Positions 43,373 through 51,343 of a stretch of DNA of 64,000 nt are shown here, in pieces. The DNA is taken from the NCBI GenBank assembly GCA_029975215.1, contig JARKPO010000005.1, forward strand, positions 310,001 through 374,000, read 5' to 3'. Position 1 is the stretch's first letter. Each line of letters starts with the position of its first letter. The position numbers and the translations under genes are program-made. This DNA is from Levilinea sp. Lineage in GTDB: Bacteria > Chloroflexota > Anaerolineae > Anaerolineales > Anaerolineaceae. Below the pieces are notes generated by a model that saw nothing but the letters and a program-made list of their open reading frames with translations, did no database searches and was not told the DNA's origin.

Positions 43373-44248
43373 GTGAAAATCCAACGCGATTCGCTGCAAT
43401 ACTTTTTGCTGCTGCTGCTGCTCTCAGCCATTTGGGGCGGCGCGTTTTTGTTCATGCGCGTGGCGGGGCCGGAATTTGGACCGATCTTCTTAATCGCTCT
43501 GCGGGTGTGGATTTCGGCGGTGCTGCTGGCGGCTGTGGCGCATTTTGCGGGCGGGCTGCCGGATTTTCGCAAGAACTGGAAGGCTTTTTTGCTGCTGGGA
43601 GCGATCAACAACGCCATTCCCTTCACCCTCATCGCCAGCGCGGTGCTGGTGCTGAACAGCTCCATCGCTGCCATCATCAACGCCACCACGCCCCTGTTCA
43701 CGGCCGTTGTGGCGGCAGCCTTTGGGTTGGAACGCTTCACTGCACGCAAGGGTTTGGGCGGGCTCCTGGGCATTTTGGGGGTGGTGATCTTGGTGGGCTT
43801 CAGCCCGCTGCCGCTGAATGAGCGCACCATTTTGGCGGCTCTGGAATCGCTGCTGGCGGCGGTGGCCTACGCCTTCGGCGCGGTGTATGTGCGCGCGCGT
43901 TTTCAGGGCTTCACCCCTCTGCAAGTCTCGGCTGGGCAGTTGGCCGGGGCTGGGGCGGCCATGCTGCCGGCGGCTTTCTTCTTTCTGCCCAACGGCAGCC
44001 CATCGACGCTGGCCTGGCTGGCGCTGCTGGCCCTGGCGGTGCTGTGCACCTGCCTGGCGTATCTGATTTACTTCCGGCTGATCACCAAGGGGGGAGCCAC
44101 CAAGGCCATCACGGTGACTTTTATGGTCCCGTTCTTCAGCCTCTTATGGGGGGTACTGCTGCTGAGCGAGCCGCTCAACTGGGGCATGTTCGCTGGTTTG
44201 GCGGTGATTTTATTCAGCGTGTCGCTGGTCTTAGGCAGCCGCTCCTGA
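43373..44248 (+). CDS. EamA-family (DMT superfamily) transporter
   Basis: A 291-residue membrane protein with ten predicted helices arranged as two EamA repeats. LLLLSAIWGGAFLFMRVAGPEFGP is the typical first helix, and ASAVLVLNSSIAAIINATTPLFTAV and the second-half equivalents fit the family. EamA proteins export amino acids, nucleosides and other small metabolites; substrate is not readable. It starts at GTG with GGGAGG about 5 bases upstream. A TATAAT box lies 30 bases upstream, after the clpB terminator, with a poor -35. Its 3' end overlaps the opposing MFS gene by 18 bases. Confidence 0.92.
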   Translation: MKIQRDSLQYFLLLLLLSAIWGGAFLFMRVAGPEFGPIFLIALRVWISAVLLAAVAHFAGGLPDFRKNWKAFLLLGAINNAIPFTLIASAVLVLNSSIAAIINATTPLFTAVVAAAFGLERFTARKGLGGLLGILGVVILVGFSPLPLNERTILAALESLLAAVAYAFGAVYVRARFQGFTPLQVSAGQLAGAGAAMLPAAFFFLPNGSPSTLAWLALLALAVLCTCLAYLIYFRLITKGGATKAITVTFMVPFFSLLWGVLLLSEPLNWGMFAGLAVILFSVSLVLGSRS

Positions 44249-45418
44249 GCTGGAAGCGGGCTTTTCCCGCCCCCACCACAGCACCAAAGCTCCTGCGCCC
44301 ACCAGACCCGCCGCGAAGGCGAACATGGTCTGGGGGCCGAGATGCTGGTAAATCCAGCCGCCCAGGGGAGAGGAGAGCAGGGGGGCCAGGCCAAACGAAA
44401 CCGCGCTCATCAGGGCTACCACCGTCGCCGCCCATCCGGGCGGCGCGTTGCGTTCCAACAGCACCACCGTGGACACCATGAACAGGCCGAAGCCGGGGCC
44501 GCGTAGGAGGGCCATGAGTAGGGCCAGCATGGGCGTTTTCACCAGGGCCAGGCCGAGGAAGTACGCCCCCACCAGCGCGTAGCCCAGCAGCAGGGTCTTG
44601 GTGCCGCCCCAGCGCCGCACCAGCCGCCCGCTGAGGTACATGGCGGGCATTTCCAAAAAGGCGGGCAGGCCGACGGTGATGCCCACCATCTCCAGGCCGC
44701 CGCCCAGGTCGGTCATGTATACACCCCCAAAAATGACTCCCAGCCACAGCGCACCGCCGATCAGGAAGCTGCTGATCAGCAGAACCACGATCACGCGGTT
44801 GCTGCGGATTTCCTGCAGGGGAAAGCGTTGGGCGGGGCCTTGGGCGGGAGGTTCTTCTTCTAAGAAGCCCACTGCCAGCGCGGCCAGCAGGGCTACGACC
44901 GCCGCGGTGGGGAACATGGCGGCTGTGCCCGTGCGGCTCCAAATGTACCCGCATGCGATGGCGATGATGCCGAAGCCCACCGATCCCCACATGCGCATGC
45001 GGCCGTATTCCAGCCCGTGGCGGGCGGCCATGCGAGCGGAGATGCCGTCGCCCAGTCCCACCGTTGGGCTGCGCCCCAACGCCAACAGCAAAGACAGGGT
45101 CAACACCGCCGGAAAGGTGTGCGCCCAGGGGAAGATGAACAGGACCACAGCCACCACCAGCAGCGCCCCGGCCAGCATCCAGCGCCGCTTGCCCAGGCGG
45201 TCGGCCCAACCGGAATACAGCGGGGCGACCCACAGCTGGAGGAAGGGCAGAATGGCCCCCAGCAGACCGATTTGACTGCCGGTGATGCCCAAATTCTGCA
45301 AATGTACGTTGAAAGACGGCTCAAAGACGCCAATCACCCCCCAATAGACCGCGCTGTAGAGCGATCCGCGCGCCATGATGGCGGTGGGTTGGCTCAGGCG
45401 GGGGTTTGCAGTGTCCAT
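44231..45418 (-). CDS. MFS transporter (LacY/nucleoside-symporter-like)
   Basis: About 395 residues with twelve transmembrane helices. The opening SLYSAVYWGVIGVFEPSFNVHL, the loop WADRLGKRRWML and FEYGRMRMWGS-like segment (LEYGRMRMWGSVGFGI) are typical of the MFS_1-like group related to LacY and nucleoside proton symporters. Substrate unknown. The start is uncertain: ATG codons at three positions lie within 54 bases and none has a good ribosome site, as expected if translation is coupled to the upstream methyltransferase, whose last codons it overlaps. Convergent overlap with the EamA gene at the other end. Confidence 0.88.
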   Translation of the reverse strand: MDTANPRLSQPTAIMARGSLYSAVYWGVIGVFEPSFNVHLQNLGITGSQIGLLGAILPFLQLWVAPLYSGWADRLGKRRWMLAGALLVVAVVLFIFPWAHTFPAVLTLSLLLALGRSPTVGLGDGISARMAARHGLEYGRMRMWGSVGFGIIAIACGYIWSRTGTAAMFPTAAVVALLAALAVGFLEEEPPAQGPAQRFPLQEIRSNRVIVVLLISSFLIGGALWLGVIFGGVYMTDLGGGLEMVGITVGLPAFLEMPAMYLSGRLVRRWGGTKTLLLGYALVGAYFLGLALVKTPMLALLMALLRGPGFGLFMVSTVVLLERNAPPGWAATVVALMSAVSFGLAPLLSSPLGGWIYQHLGPQTMFAFAAGLVGAGALVLWWGREKPASSSGAAA

Positions 45419-46095
45419 ACACCAGTCCATTCGGGTAAGCGCGCCCACGCGTTGCGGCGGATGGCTTCGGCCAATTCCGCGCCGAAGAAAAATTCTGTCC
45501 AGGCCACGGCGGTGTCCACGTCGGGGAACTGGTAATCGGTGGAAATTTGCTGGCGAGCGAAGCCCCAGCGGTCTTCCAGCCAGGCGTAATACTCTGCCAG
45601 TTCCGGCGTGGGCGGTTGGGGGATGAGGCTGCCGGTGGAGAGGGTTTCCATGATGATCACCCGCCCGCCGGGGCGCACTACGCGCAGCATTTCGTTGAGG
45701 ATGCGGGTCATGTGGGTCTGCCAGTCTTGGGCATACCAGGCGCGCAGGTGGCCGATGGCCCACCCGGCAGTGACCACATCCGCCCAGCGGCTGACAAAGG
45801 GCAGGGCGCGCATGTCGCCTTCCACCAACGGCCAACGGCCCCCCAGGGCATTGCGCTGCACAGCCTGTTCGGCCAGCATAGCGCGGTTCAAGTCCAGCGC
45901 GGCCAATTGCACGGGTTGGGGGTGCAGCAGCAGGGGGATGCGCCCCGTGCCGCTGCCCAAATCCAAAATTTTCAGCCCATCCTGCGGGCCGTCCAGCCCC
46001 AGGGCAGGCAGCAGGTGCTGGTCTACGTCCTCAACGGCCACCATACGGTGATATTCCTGCGCGCGCTGCGCGTAAATCTTTTCGAAGTGATCCAT
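45394..46095 (-). CDS. Class I SAM-dependent methyltransferase
   Basis: A 233-residue methyltransferase. Motif I is LKILDLGSGTGRIPLLL near residue 40, followed by an acidic residue after strand 2 (LAALDLNRAML) and a later ADVVTAGWAIGHL and GGRVIIMETLSTGS that fit motifs post-I to III. The fold is clear but the acceptor is not; resemblance is to small-molecule methyltransferases of the UbiE/type 11 kind. AGGA is placed upstream of the ATG. The downstream MFS gene starts inside its 3' end, so the pair may make and move a methylated compound. Confidence 0.88.
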   Translation of the reverse strand: MDHFEKIYAQRAQEYHRMVAVEDVDQHLLPALGLDGPQDGLKILDLGSGTGRIPLLLHPQPVQLAALDLNRAMLAEQAVQRNALGGRWPLVEGDMRALPFVSRWADVVTAGWAIGHLRAWYAQDWQTHMTRILNEMLRVVRPGGRVIIMETLSTGSLIPQPPTPELAEYYAWLEDRWGFARQQISTDYQFPDVDTAVAWTEFFFGAELAEAIRRNAWARLPEWTGVWTLQTPA

Positions 46096-46211
46096 CCCGA
46101 ATCCTTTTTGGGTGAAAGGGAAACTTGCTATAGGAAGTGGATTGTACCAGTTTATCGGGGTTTTTGGGAGAAAAAAGCTCCGAAAAGGGTCTGCGCCGCC
46201 GGGCGCGCCGT

Positions 46212-47621
46212 TCAGTCCGGGTTGACCAGCGCCTCCAACGTGAATAGACGCACTCTTTCTGCCTTGGCGGCCTCTTCCAATTCAGGGGTAAAGCCGCTGC
46301 GCGTAAACATGGCGTATTGGATGTTCTCAATGCCGTGTTCTTGCCGCAGCACCAGGGCTTTTTGCTTCATCTCCTCCAGAACTCGGATTCCCACCGGGTG
46401 AATGCTCCATTTGCATTCCCCCACCAGGGCGGTTTTTTCGGTGAGGCTGACCGCCAGCACGTCGATTTCTGCCTTTCGGTGCCACCAGCCTCCAATTCGT
46501 TCCGGCAAAAAGCCCAATTGGCCTGTCTGTACCAGACGGCCGGTGAACGTTACCGCCGCTTCTTCAAACGCAGTCGCGGTAAAGTGATCCAGATCGGGCT
46601 GAACGCGCTGGGCGAGAACGGCATCGGCTAACCCCAGGTCCAGGCTGCTCTGGTTGGGGTGCACATAGCGAAACCAGAAGCGCAAAAAATGATCCTCGAT
46701 CTGATACAGTCCTTTTTTGCTCTTTTCGGGCTGCAGCTCGGTGGCGGGGACGCGCCGGGTGACCAGGCGCATCTGCTGTAAGATATCCAGATAGCGGGCG
46801 GCGGTGTTTACATCTCCTACCCCCGCCCCTTGCGTGATCTCATTCAGTCGCGTGTGTCCCTGGGCGATGGCCCGCAGAATGGAGAAGTAATTGCGCGGTT
46901 CCCGCAGCTCTTCCATAAGCAGCAGGCGGGGTTCGTTGTACAGGGTGCCGGTTTGTGCATCCAGAATGTGCTGGCGAATATTGGCAAAAATGGTCTGGCT
47001 GTCCTGGAAGGTGCGCAGATAAAACGGCATGCCCCCCACAACGGCCCAGGCGGTGAACTGGTCCTCCGCTGCATACTGGGGATAAAAGCGGGCCGCGGCA
47101 GGCAGATCCATGGGGCGCAGCAGTGCGCTGGCTGTGCGCCGCCCATACAAAGGGGCCTGATATCCCAGCACCTCCGTCTCCATGATGCCGATATAAGAGC
47201 CGCACAGCACCAGCATGAGCTGCGTATCTTTGAGCTTTTCATCCCAGACCTTTTGCAGGATGGAAGGGACGGCTTTGTTGCCGCTGATCAGATAGGTGAA
47301 TTCATCCAGTATGATGACGGGCCTGGGCTGCATGGGGAGATCTGCCAGGGCGCGAAAAGCCGCCTCCCAGGAGGGGTAGGTGAACCCCTGGGGCACTTCG
47401 GCATGCAGGAAGCCGTAGATTTGCTGCGAGAAGGTAGCCAACTGCTCCGCGTCGCTGCTTAAAGTGGCGATGAAGAAGAGGTGCGGTTTGTCGGCGCAAA
47501 AGGCGCGCAGCAGTTCGGTTTTTCCCACCCGCCGGCGGCCGTAGAGGACGAAGAGTTCGGCCTGCAGGCTTTGATAGCGTTGCTCCAGGAGGCTCAGTTC
47601 GGTTTTTCGGTCAATGAACAC
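46212..47621 (-). CDS. AAA ATPase with C-terminal DUF234 nuclease-like domain
   Basis: A 469-residue protein of the archaeal-type ATPase/DUF234 family. Walker A is YGRRRVGKTELLRAF near residue 27 and Walker B VIILDEFTYL near 97. A winged-helix segment (GAGVGDVNTAARYLDILQQM) follows the ATPase. The C-terminal part shows a PD-(D/E)xK-like pattern: EIDVLAVSLTEKTALVGECK, with Asp, Glu-Cys-Lys at the expected spacing. This family is common but poorly understood, with proposals ranging from mobile-element to defence roles. It stands alone with an AT-rich promoter region upstream (two TATAAT-like boxes near 47,655-47,680). Confidence 0.88.
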   Translation of the reverse strand: MFIDRKTELSLLEQRYQSLQAELFVLYGRRRVGKTELLRAFCADKPHLFFIATLSSDAEQLATFSQQIYGFLHAEVPQGFTYPSWEAAFRALADLPMQPRPVIILDEFTYLISGNKAVPSILQKVWDEKLKDTQLMLVLCGSYIGIMETEVLGYQAPLYGRRTASALLRPMDLPAAARFYPQYAAEDQFTAWAVVGGMPFYLRTFQDSQTIFANIRQHILDAQTGTLYNEPRLLLMEELREPRNYFSILRAIAQGHTRLNEITQGAGVGDVNTAARYLDILQQMRLVTRRVPATELQPEKSKKGLYQIEDHFLRFWFRYVHPNQSSLDLGLADAVLAQRVQPDLDHFTATAFEEAAVTFTGRLVQTGQLGFLPERIGGWWHRKAEIDVLAVSLTEKTALVGECKWSIHPVGIRVLEEMKQKALVLRQEHGIENIQYAMFTRSGFTPELEEAAKAERVRLFTLEALVNPD

Positions 47622-47730
47622 AGCACCCTCCGCTGAATCGCAAGGATAATTTACGAATTATAATTATTATAATCATGATTTGTAAAAATACAAGCGAGGA
47701 GGATCTGTATTTGGCGGCTTTTTGGGAGGG

Positions 47731-49536
47731 CTAGACGCTGCCGAAATACATAGACTGCACAAAGCGGCGAGTGAAATCGGCGTAAGCGGTCAGCTCAATG
47801 TACCGCACGCGCTGCGGCAGCGCGGCGGCCTGCTGACGGCGGCTGCGCGAAAGCAGCATCTGGCGTGCGCCCACCCCGGCAGCGTTGCCCACCTGAAAAA
47901 ACCGCTCTAGTGGCACGGCAGGGAACATGCCCAGGCGCACCGCGCTGGGCAAATCCAGATAGGCCCCAAAGGCCCCGGCGATGACCCAGCGCTGCACCTC
48001 TTCTGCGCGCAGGCCGGCCTCGGTCAGCAGAATTTCGATTCCGGCGCGGATGGCGCCTTTGGCCAGTTGAATTTCGTTGATGTCCTTGCGGGTTATCAAA
48101 ATGTCGCGTCTGTGGCCGGTTTCGGCGCTGGGTACCAGCACAAACTGACTGGGCCGCGAGCCGTCTGGCTGGCGCCGAAAAACCCCGCGCTGATCCAGCA
48201 GCCCGGCGCCGTACAGCTCGGCCACAGCCTGCAGGATGCCCGTGCCGCACAGCCCCACCGGCGCTTTGCCGCCCACGGTGACCACCTGGGCGCGCCCGTC
48301 GGCCCAGCGCACGCGCTCCACCGCGCCGGGGGCGGCGCGCATGCCGTCGCGAATGTGCGCGCCTTCAAAGGCGGGGCCGGAGGCCGTGGAGCAGGTCAAA
48401 ATTTGCCCGCCTGCCGACAGGCTGATTTCGGTGTTGGTGCCAATGTCCACCAGCAGCTGCACGGCGGAGGGTGCATCGAAGTCGGAGGCCAGCAGGGCGG
48501 CGGTGTGGTCGGCGCCCACGTAACCGGCGATGAGGGCCGGAAGGTGCAGCATGGCGCCCGGGGCCAGATGCAGGCCGAGCGCCTCGGCGGGTAAATCCAG
48601 CGGCTGCGAAACCGCGGCAATGTAGGGGGCCGTACCCAGGGGTTCCACCGGCAGGCCGCACAGGAAATGGTGGATGGCGGTGTTGCCCACCAGCACGCCT
48701 TCGACAATTTGCTCCACGGCGGCCCCGGCCTGCGCGCACAGGCTTTGCGTCAGCTGGTTGAGGCTTTCCACCAGGCGCGTTTGCAGCACGGTGCGGTTTT
48801 CGGGGGCTTTATTGGCATAGGCAATGCGGCTGATGACATCCTCGCCGTAGGAGATCTGCGGGTTCATGGCGGCGGCCTGAGCCAGGAGGGCGCCGCTTTC
48901 CAGGTGGACGAGGAAGGCGGCCAGTTTGGTGGAGCCCATATCCACGGCCAGCCCCAGGGGGGGCGTTTTGGGCGCGGCGGCAGACAGCAGGCGCGTGAAC
49001 TCGCCTTCATCGCGCAGGGCCAGCCGCACCTGCCCACCGTGAGCGCGCAGCGCGCGGCTGAGGGCGTTGAGCGTGGGCAGGTTGGCGTGCAGCGGGACGG
49101 CCAGAGCTTCGGCGGCGCGGCGCAGATCATCGCGCAGATCCTGTTGGCTGGGCAGTGGCAGACTGAGATCCACAGCGCGCACGGCGGGGTCAAAATCGGT
49201 GCGGGCGTTGTGCCCTTCGGTTTGCAGGCGCGCCTGACTGAGCAGGGATTCGGGAGGCACGTCCAGGAGGACGTCGCTGTACGCCAGTGCCTGGCAGGCC
49301 AGGCGCATCCCCGCGGCCAGATCGGCGGGGGTGAAAAGGGCTTGTTCGTCAGCCGTCAGCGGGCTAAGGCGGCCCTGCACCAGGCGCACGCGGCATTGGC
49401 CGCAGATGCCCGTGCCGCCGCAGGCCGCCAGCAGCTCCACGCCCGCTTTTTGGGCGGCGCTCAGCAGGTCGCTGCCGGAGGGGATCTGAATGCGGCGGCC
49501 GAAAGGCTCAAAATCAACCGTGACGGGTGTGCTCAT
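47731..49536 (-). CDS. Corrinoid-protein reactivation ATPase, RACo-like, with [2Fe-2S] domain
   Basis: A 601-residue protein. The N-terminal ferredoxin domain has Cys39, Cys45, Cys48 (CGGTGICGQC) and Cys81, the ligands of a plant-type [2Fe-2S] cluster. A linker and an ASKHA-type ATPase follow (LGLAVDMGSTKLAAFLVH; VLVGNTAIHHFLCGL; LLVDIGTNTEISLS; GPAFEGAHIRDGMRAA; VIAGAFGAYLDL). Such proteins use ATP to reduce Co(II) in corrinoid methyl-transfer proteins back to Co(I). The start was set at MSTPVTVDF because the frame upstream lies within the neighbouring gene. It follows a homocysteine methyltransferase by 13 bases, so both probably serve one cobalamin-dependent methyl transfer. Confidence 0.92.
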   Translation of the reverse strand: MSTPVTVDFEPFGRRIQIPSGSDLLSAAQKAGVELLAACGGTGICGQCRVRLVQGRLSPLTADEQALFTPADLAAGMRLACQALAYSDVLLDVPPESLLSQARLQTEGHNARTDFDPAVRAVDLSLPLPSQQDLRDDLRRAAEALAVPLHANLPTLNALSRALRAHGGQVRLALRDEGEFTRLLSAAAPKTPPLGLAVDMGSTKLAAFLVHLESGALLAQAAAMNPQISYGEDVISRIAYANKAPENRTVLQTRLVESLNQLTQSLCAQAGAAVEQIVEGVLVGNTAIHHFLCGLPVEPLGTAPYIAAVSQPLDLPAEALGLHLAPGAMLHLPALIAGYVGADHTAALLASDFDAPSAVQLLVDIGTNTEISLSAGGQILTCSTASGPAFEGAHIRDGMRAAPGAVERVRWADGRAQVVTVGGKAPVGLCGTGILQAVAELYGAGLLDQRGVFRRQPDGSRPSQFVLVPSAETGHRRDILITRKDINEIQLAKGAIRAGIEILLTEAGLRAEEVQRWVIAGAFGAYLDLPSAVRLGMFPAVPLERFFQVGNAAGVGARQMLLSRSRRQQAAALPQRVRYIELTAYADFTRRFVQSMYFGSV

Positions 49537-49549
49537 GCGGTGGACAGGC

Positions 49550-50440
49550 TCAGGCAGCGGGATGCACAGCCTGGGCGACGGCCTGAAGATGAGCCGGGCT
49601 GGTTCCGCAGCAGCCGCCCACCACCTGCGCCCCGGCCTGCACCCACAGCGCGGCCTGCGCGCCCATTTCGGCTGGGCTGAGGCGGTAGATGGGGCTGCCT
49701 TCTGCGTCCACCTCGGGCAGACCGGCGTTGGGCTTAAACCACAGAGGCAGATCTGTGGCGGCGCGCAGCTGGCGCAGGGCCTCCAGGTTTTCATCCAGAC
49801 TGCGCCCGCAGTTAATCCCCAGCACCTGAGCGCCGAGGGGAGGCAAGGTTTCGGCCACCTGTGAAGGCTTGACGCCCATCATGGTGCGTTTGCCGCGGTC
49901 AAAACTGAAGGAGCACACCAGGGGGATCTCGACGCTGACCGAGCGCACAGCCCGCAGCGCGGCGCTGGCTTCTGTCAGGTCAAACTGCGTTTCCACCACG
50001 ATCAGATCCACCCCGGCTTCCACCAGGGCGCGAGCCTGTTCGGCAAAGGCGGCCTCGGCCTGGCTTTCTTCCAATGGGCCGAGGGGTTTCAGCAGCTGCC
50101 CGGTGGGGCCGATGGAGCCAGCCACCAGGACGCCGCTGCCCTGGGCGGCCTGGCGCGCCAGGGAGACCGCCGCATGGTTAAGTTCGGCGGTGCGCTGGCC
50201 CAGCCCGTGGCTTTCCAGGCGCAGAGAGGTGCCCCCAAAGGTGCAGGTGAGCAGGATGTCGGATCCGGCGGCGATGAAATCGCGATGCAGGCCCAGAATT
50301 TCCTCCGGCTTGTCAAAGACCCACACTTCGCCGGGCAGGCCCACCGGCAGGCCGCGCTGCTGCAAATTGGTGCCGGTGGCACCATCGGAGACCAGGATCT
50401 TTCCGTCTTTCAGGCGCTGTAAGAACGCGGGGGTGGGCAT
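49550..50440 (-). CDS. Homocysteine S-methyltransferase-domain protein
   Basis: A 296-residue TIM-barrel protein equal to the homocysteine-binding module of MetH. SDGATGTNLQQRGLP is the family opening. The zinc ligands are visible as GINCG (Cys near 209) and GGCCGTSP (Cys pair near 278). Stand-alone members use methylcobalamin proteins, betaine or S-methylmethionine as methyl donor. The next gene encodes a corrinoid-reactivation protein, which favours a cobalamin-dependent reaction with the corrinoid carrier encoded elsewhere. GAGGAGG lies 7 bases before the ATG. It is divergent from the GntR gene. Confidence 0.9.
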   Translation of the reverse strand: MPTPAFLQRLKDGKILVSDGATGTNLQQRGLPVGLPGEVWVFDKPEEILGLHRDFIAAGSDILLTCTFGGTSLRLESHGLGQRTAELNHAAVSLARQAAQGSGVLVAGSIGPTGQLLKPLGPLEESQAEAAFAEQARALVEAGVDLIVVETQFDLTEASAALRAVRSVSVEIPLVCSFSFDRGKRTMMGVKPSQVAETLPPLGAQVLGINCGRSLDENLEALRQLRAATDLPLWFKPNAGLPEVDAEGSPIYRLSPAEMGAQAALWVQAGAQVVGGCCGTSPAHLQAVAQAVHPAA

Positions 50441-50520
50441 GGGGGAACCTCCTCAATAGGGGATCTCGGAATTGTTTCCATTGTACCTGAGAATTGCTTT
50501 CTTAAAAAACGCCTGGCCTA

Positions 50521-50549
50521 TTGAATTTTACTTGTCATGACAATATAAT
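50521..50549 (+). promoter_or_regulatory. GntR-gene promoter with palindromic operator in the spacer
   Basis: TTGAAT and TATAAT are 17 bases apart. The perfect 12-base palindrome TTGTCATGACAA (50,532-50,543) fills the spacer and abuts the -10 box, so a bound dimer would block RNA polymerase. The likely binder is the GntR-family protein encoded immediately downstream. Confidence 0.75.
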
Positions 50550-50570
50550 ATGCATAACAGGTGTGTGCCC

Positions 50571-51305
50571 ATGCCAACTGCCCCCAACCGATCTTTCACC
50601 CCCCTGTACTATCAAATTGAACAGGATCTGCTGCGCCAGATTGACAAAGGTGAGCTGAAGCCTGGCGACCAGCTGCCCTCCGAGGCGCAGATATCGCGCC
50701 AGTACGGTGTCAGCCGCATCACCGCCCGCCGCGCTCTGGAAAATCTGGTGCAGCAGGGCATTGTCTACAGCCGCCAGGGGATCGGCAGCTTTGTGGCGTA
50801 TGCGCGCATCCGCGAGATGTCCGGCTTTCGCAGCTTCAGTGAGGACATCGCCGCCAAAGGTCACCGCCCAAGCTCGCGGGTGCTTGAAATGAACCTGGAG
50901 GAGCCGGAGGCAGATGTGGCCCGCCGGCTGCAGCTGCCGGAGGGCGGTAAGATCTACCGCCTGCACCGCATTCGCCAGATGGACGATCAACCCGTGGCCG
51001 ATGAGGTGGCCTATCTGCCGGCTCACCTGTACCCCGGATTGGATCAGTACGATTTCAGCCGCGCGTCGCTGTATGAAATCTTCCGCACTCGCTATGGGAT
51101 CAACCCCACCTGGGCTGACGCCGAAATTGAAGCCACCTTTGCCGCGCCGGATCTGGCCCAACGCCTGGGGCTTCAGCCCGGCGACGCGGTGTTGGTGGCA
51201 CTGCGCCAGACCTATTCGGCCACATTTGAGGTGATTGAACTCGTCCGCTCGGTGTACTGCGGCAGCCGCTTCACGTTTTTCACCGGCCGCCAATTCATCG
51301 GGTAA
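50571..51305 (+). CDS. GntR/HutC-family transcriptional regulator
   Basis: A 244-residue regulator. The N-terminal winged helix (LLRQIDKGELKPGDQLPSEAQ ... YGVSRITARRALENLVQQGIV) is followed by a UTRA ligand-binding domain (EADVARRLQLPEGGKIYRLHR ... LYEIFRTRYGINPTWADAEI). HutC-type GntR proteins bind sugar phosphates or amino acids. A start codon seven codons upstream is excluded because it lies directly at the -10 box; transcription should begin just after it. It heads the amino-sugar transport operon and probably represses it and itself. Confidence 0.92.
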   Translation: MPTAPNRSFTPLYYQIEQDLLRQIDKGELKPGDQLPSEAQISRQYGVSRITARRALENLVQQGIVYSRQGIGSFVAYARIREMSGFRSFSEDIAAKGHRPSSRVLEMNLEEPEADVARRLQLPEGGKIYRLHRIRQMDDQPVADEVAYLPAHLYPGLDQYDFSRASLYEIFRTRYGINPTWADAEIEATFAAPDLAQRLGLQPGDAVLVALRQTYSATFEVIELVRSVYCGSRFTFFTGRQFIG

Positions 51306-51343
51306 TACCGTCCAATTTGTTTCACCCACCCTAAGGAGGTCGT

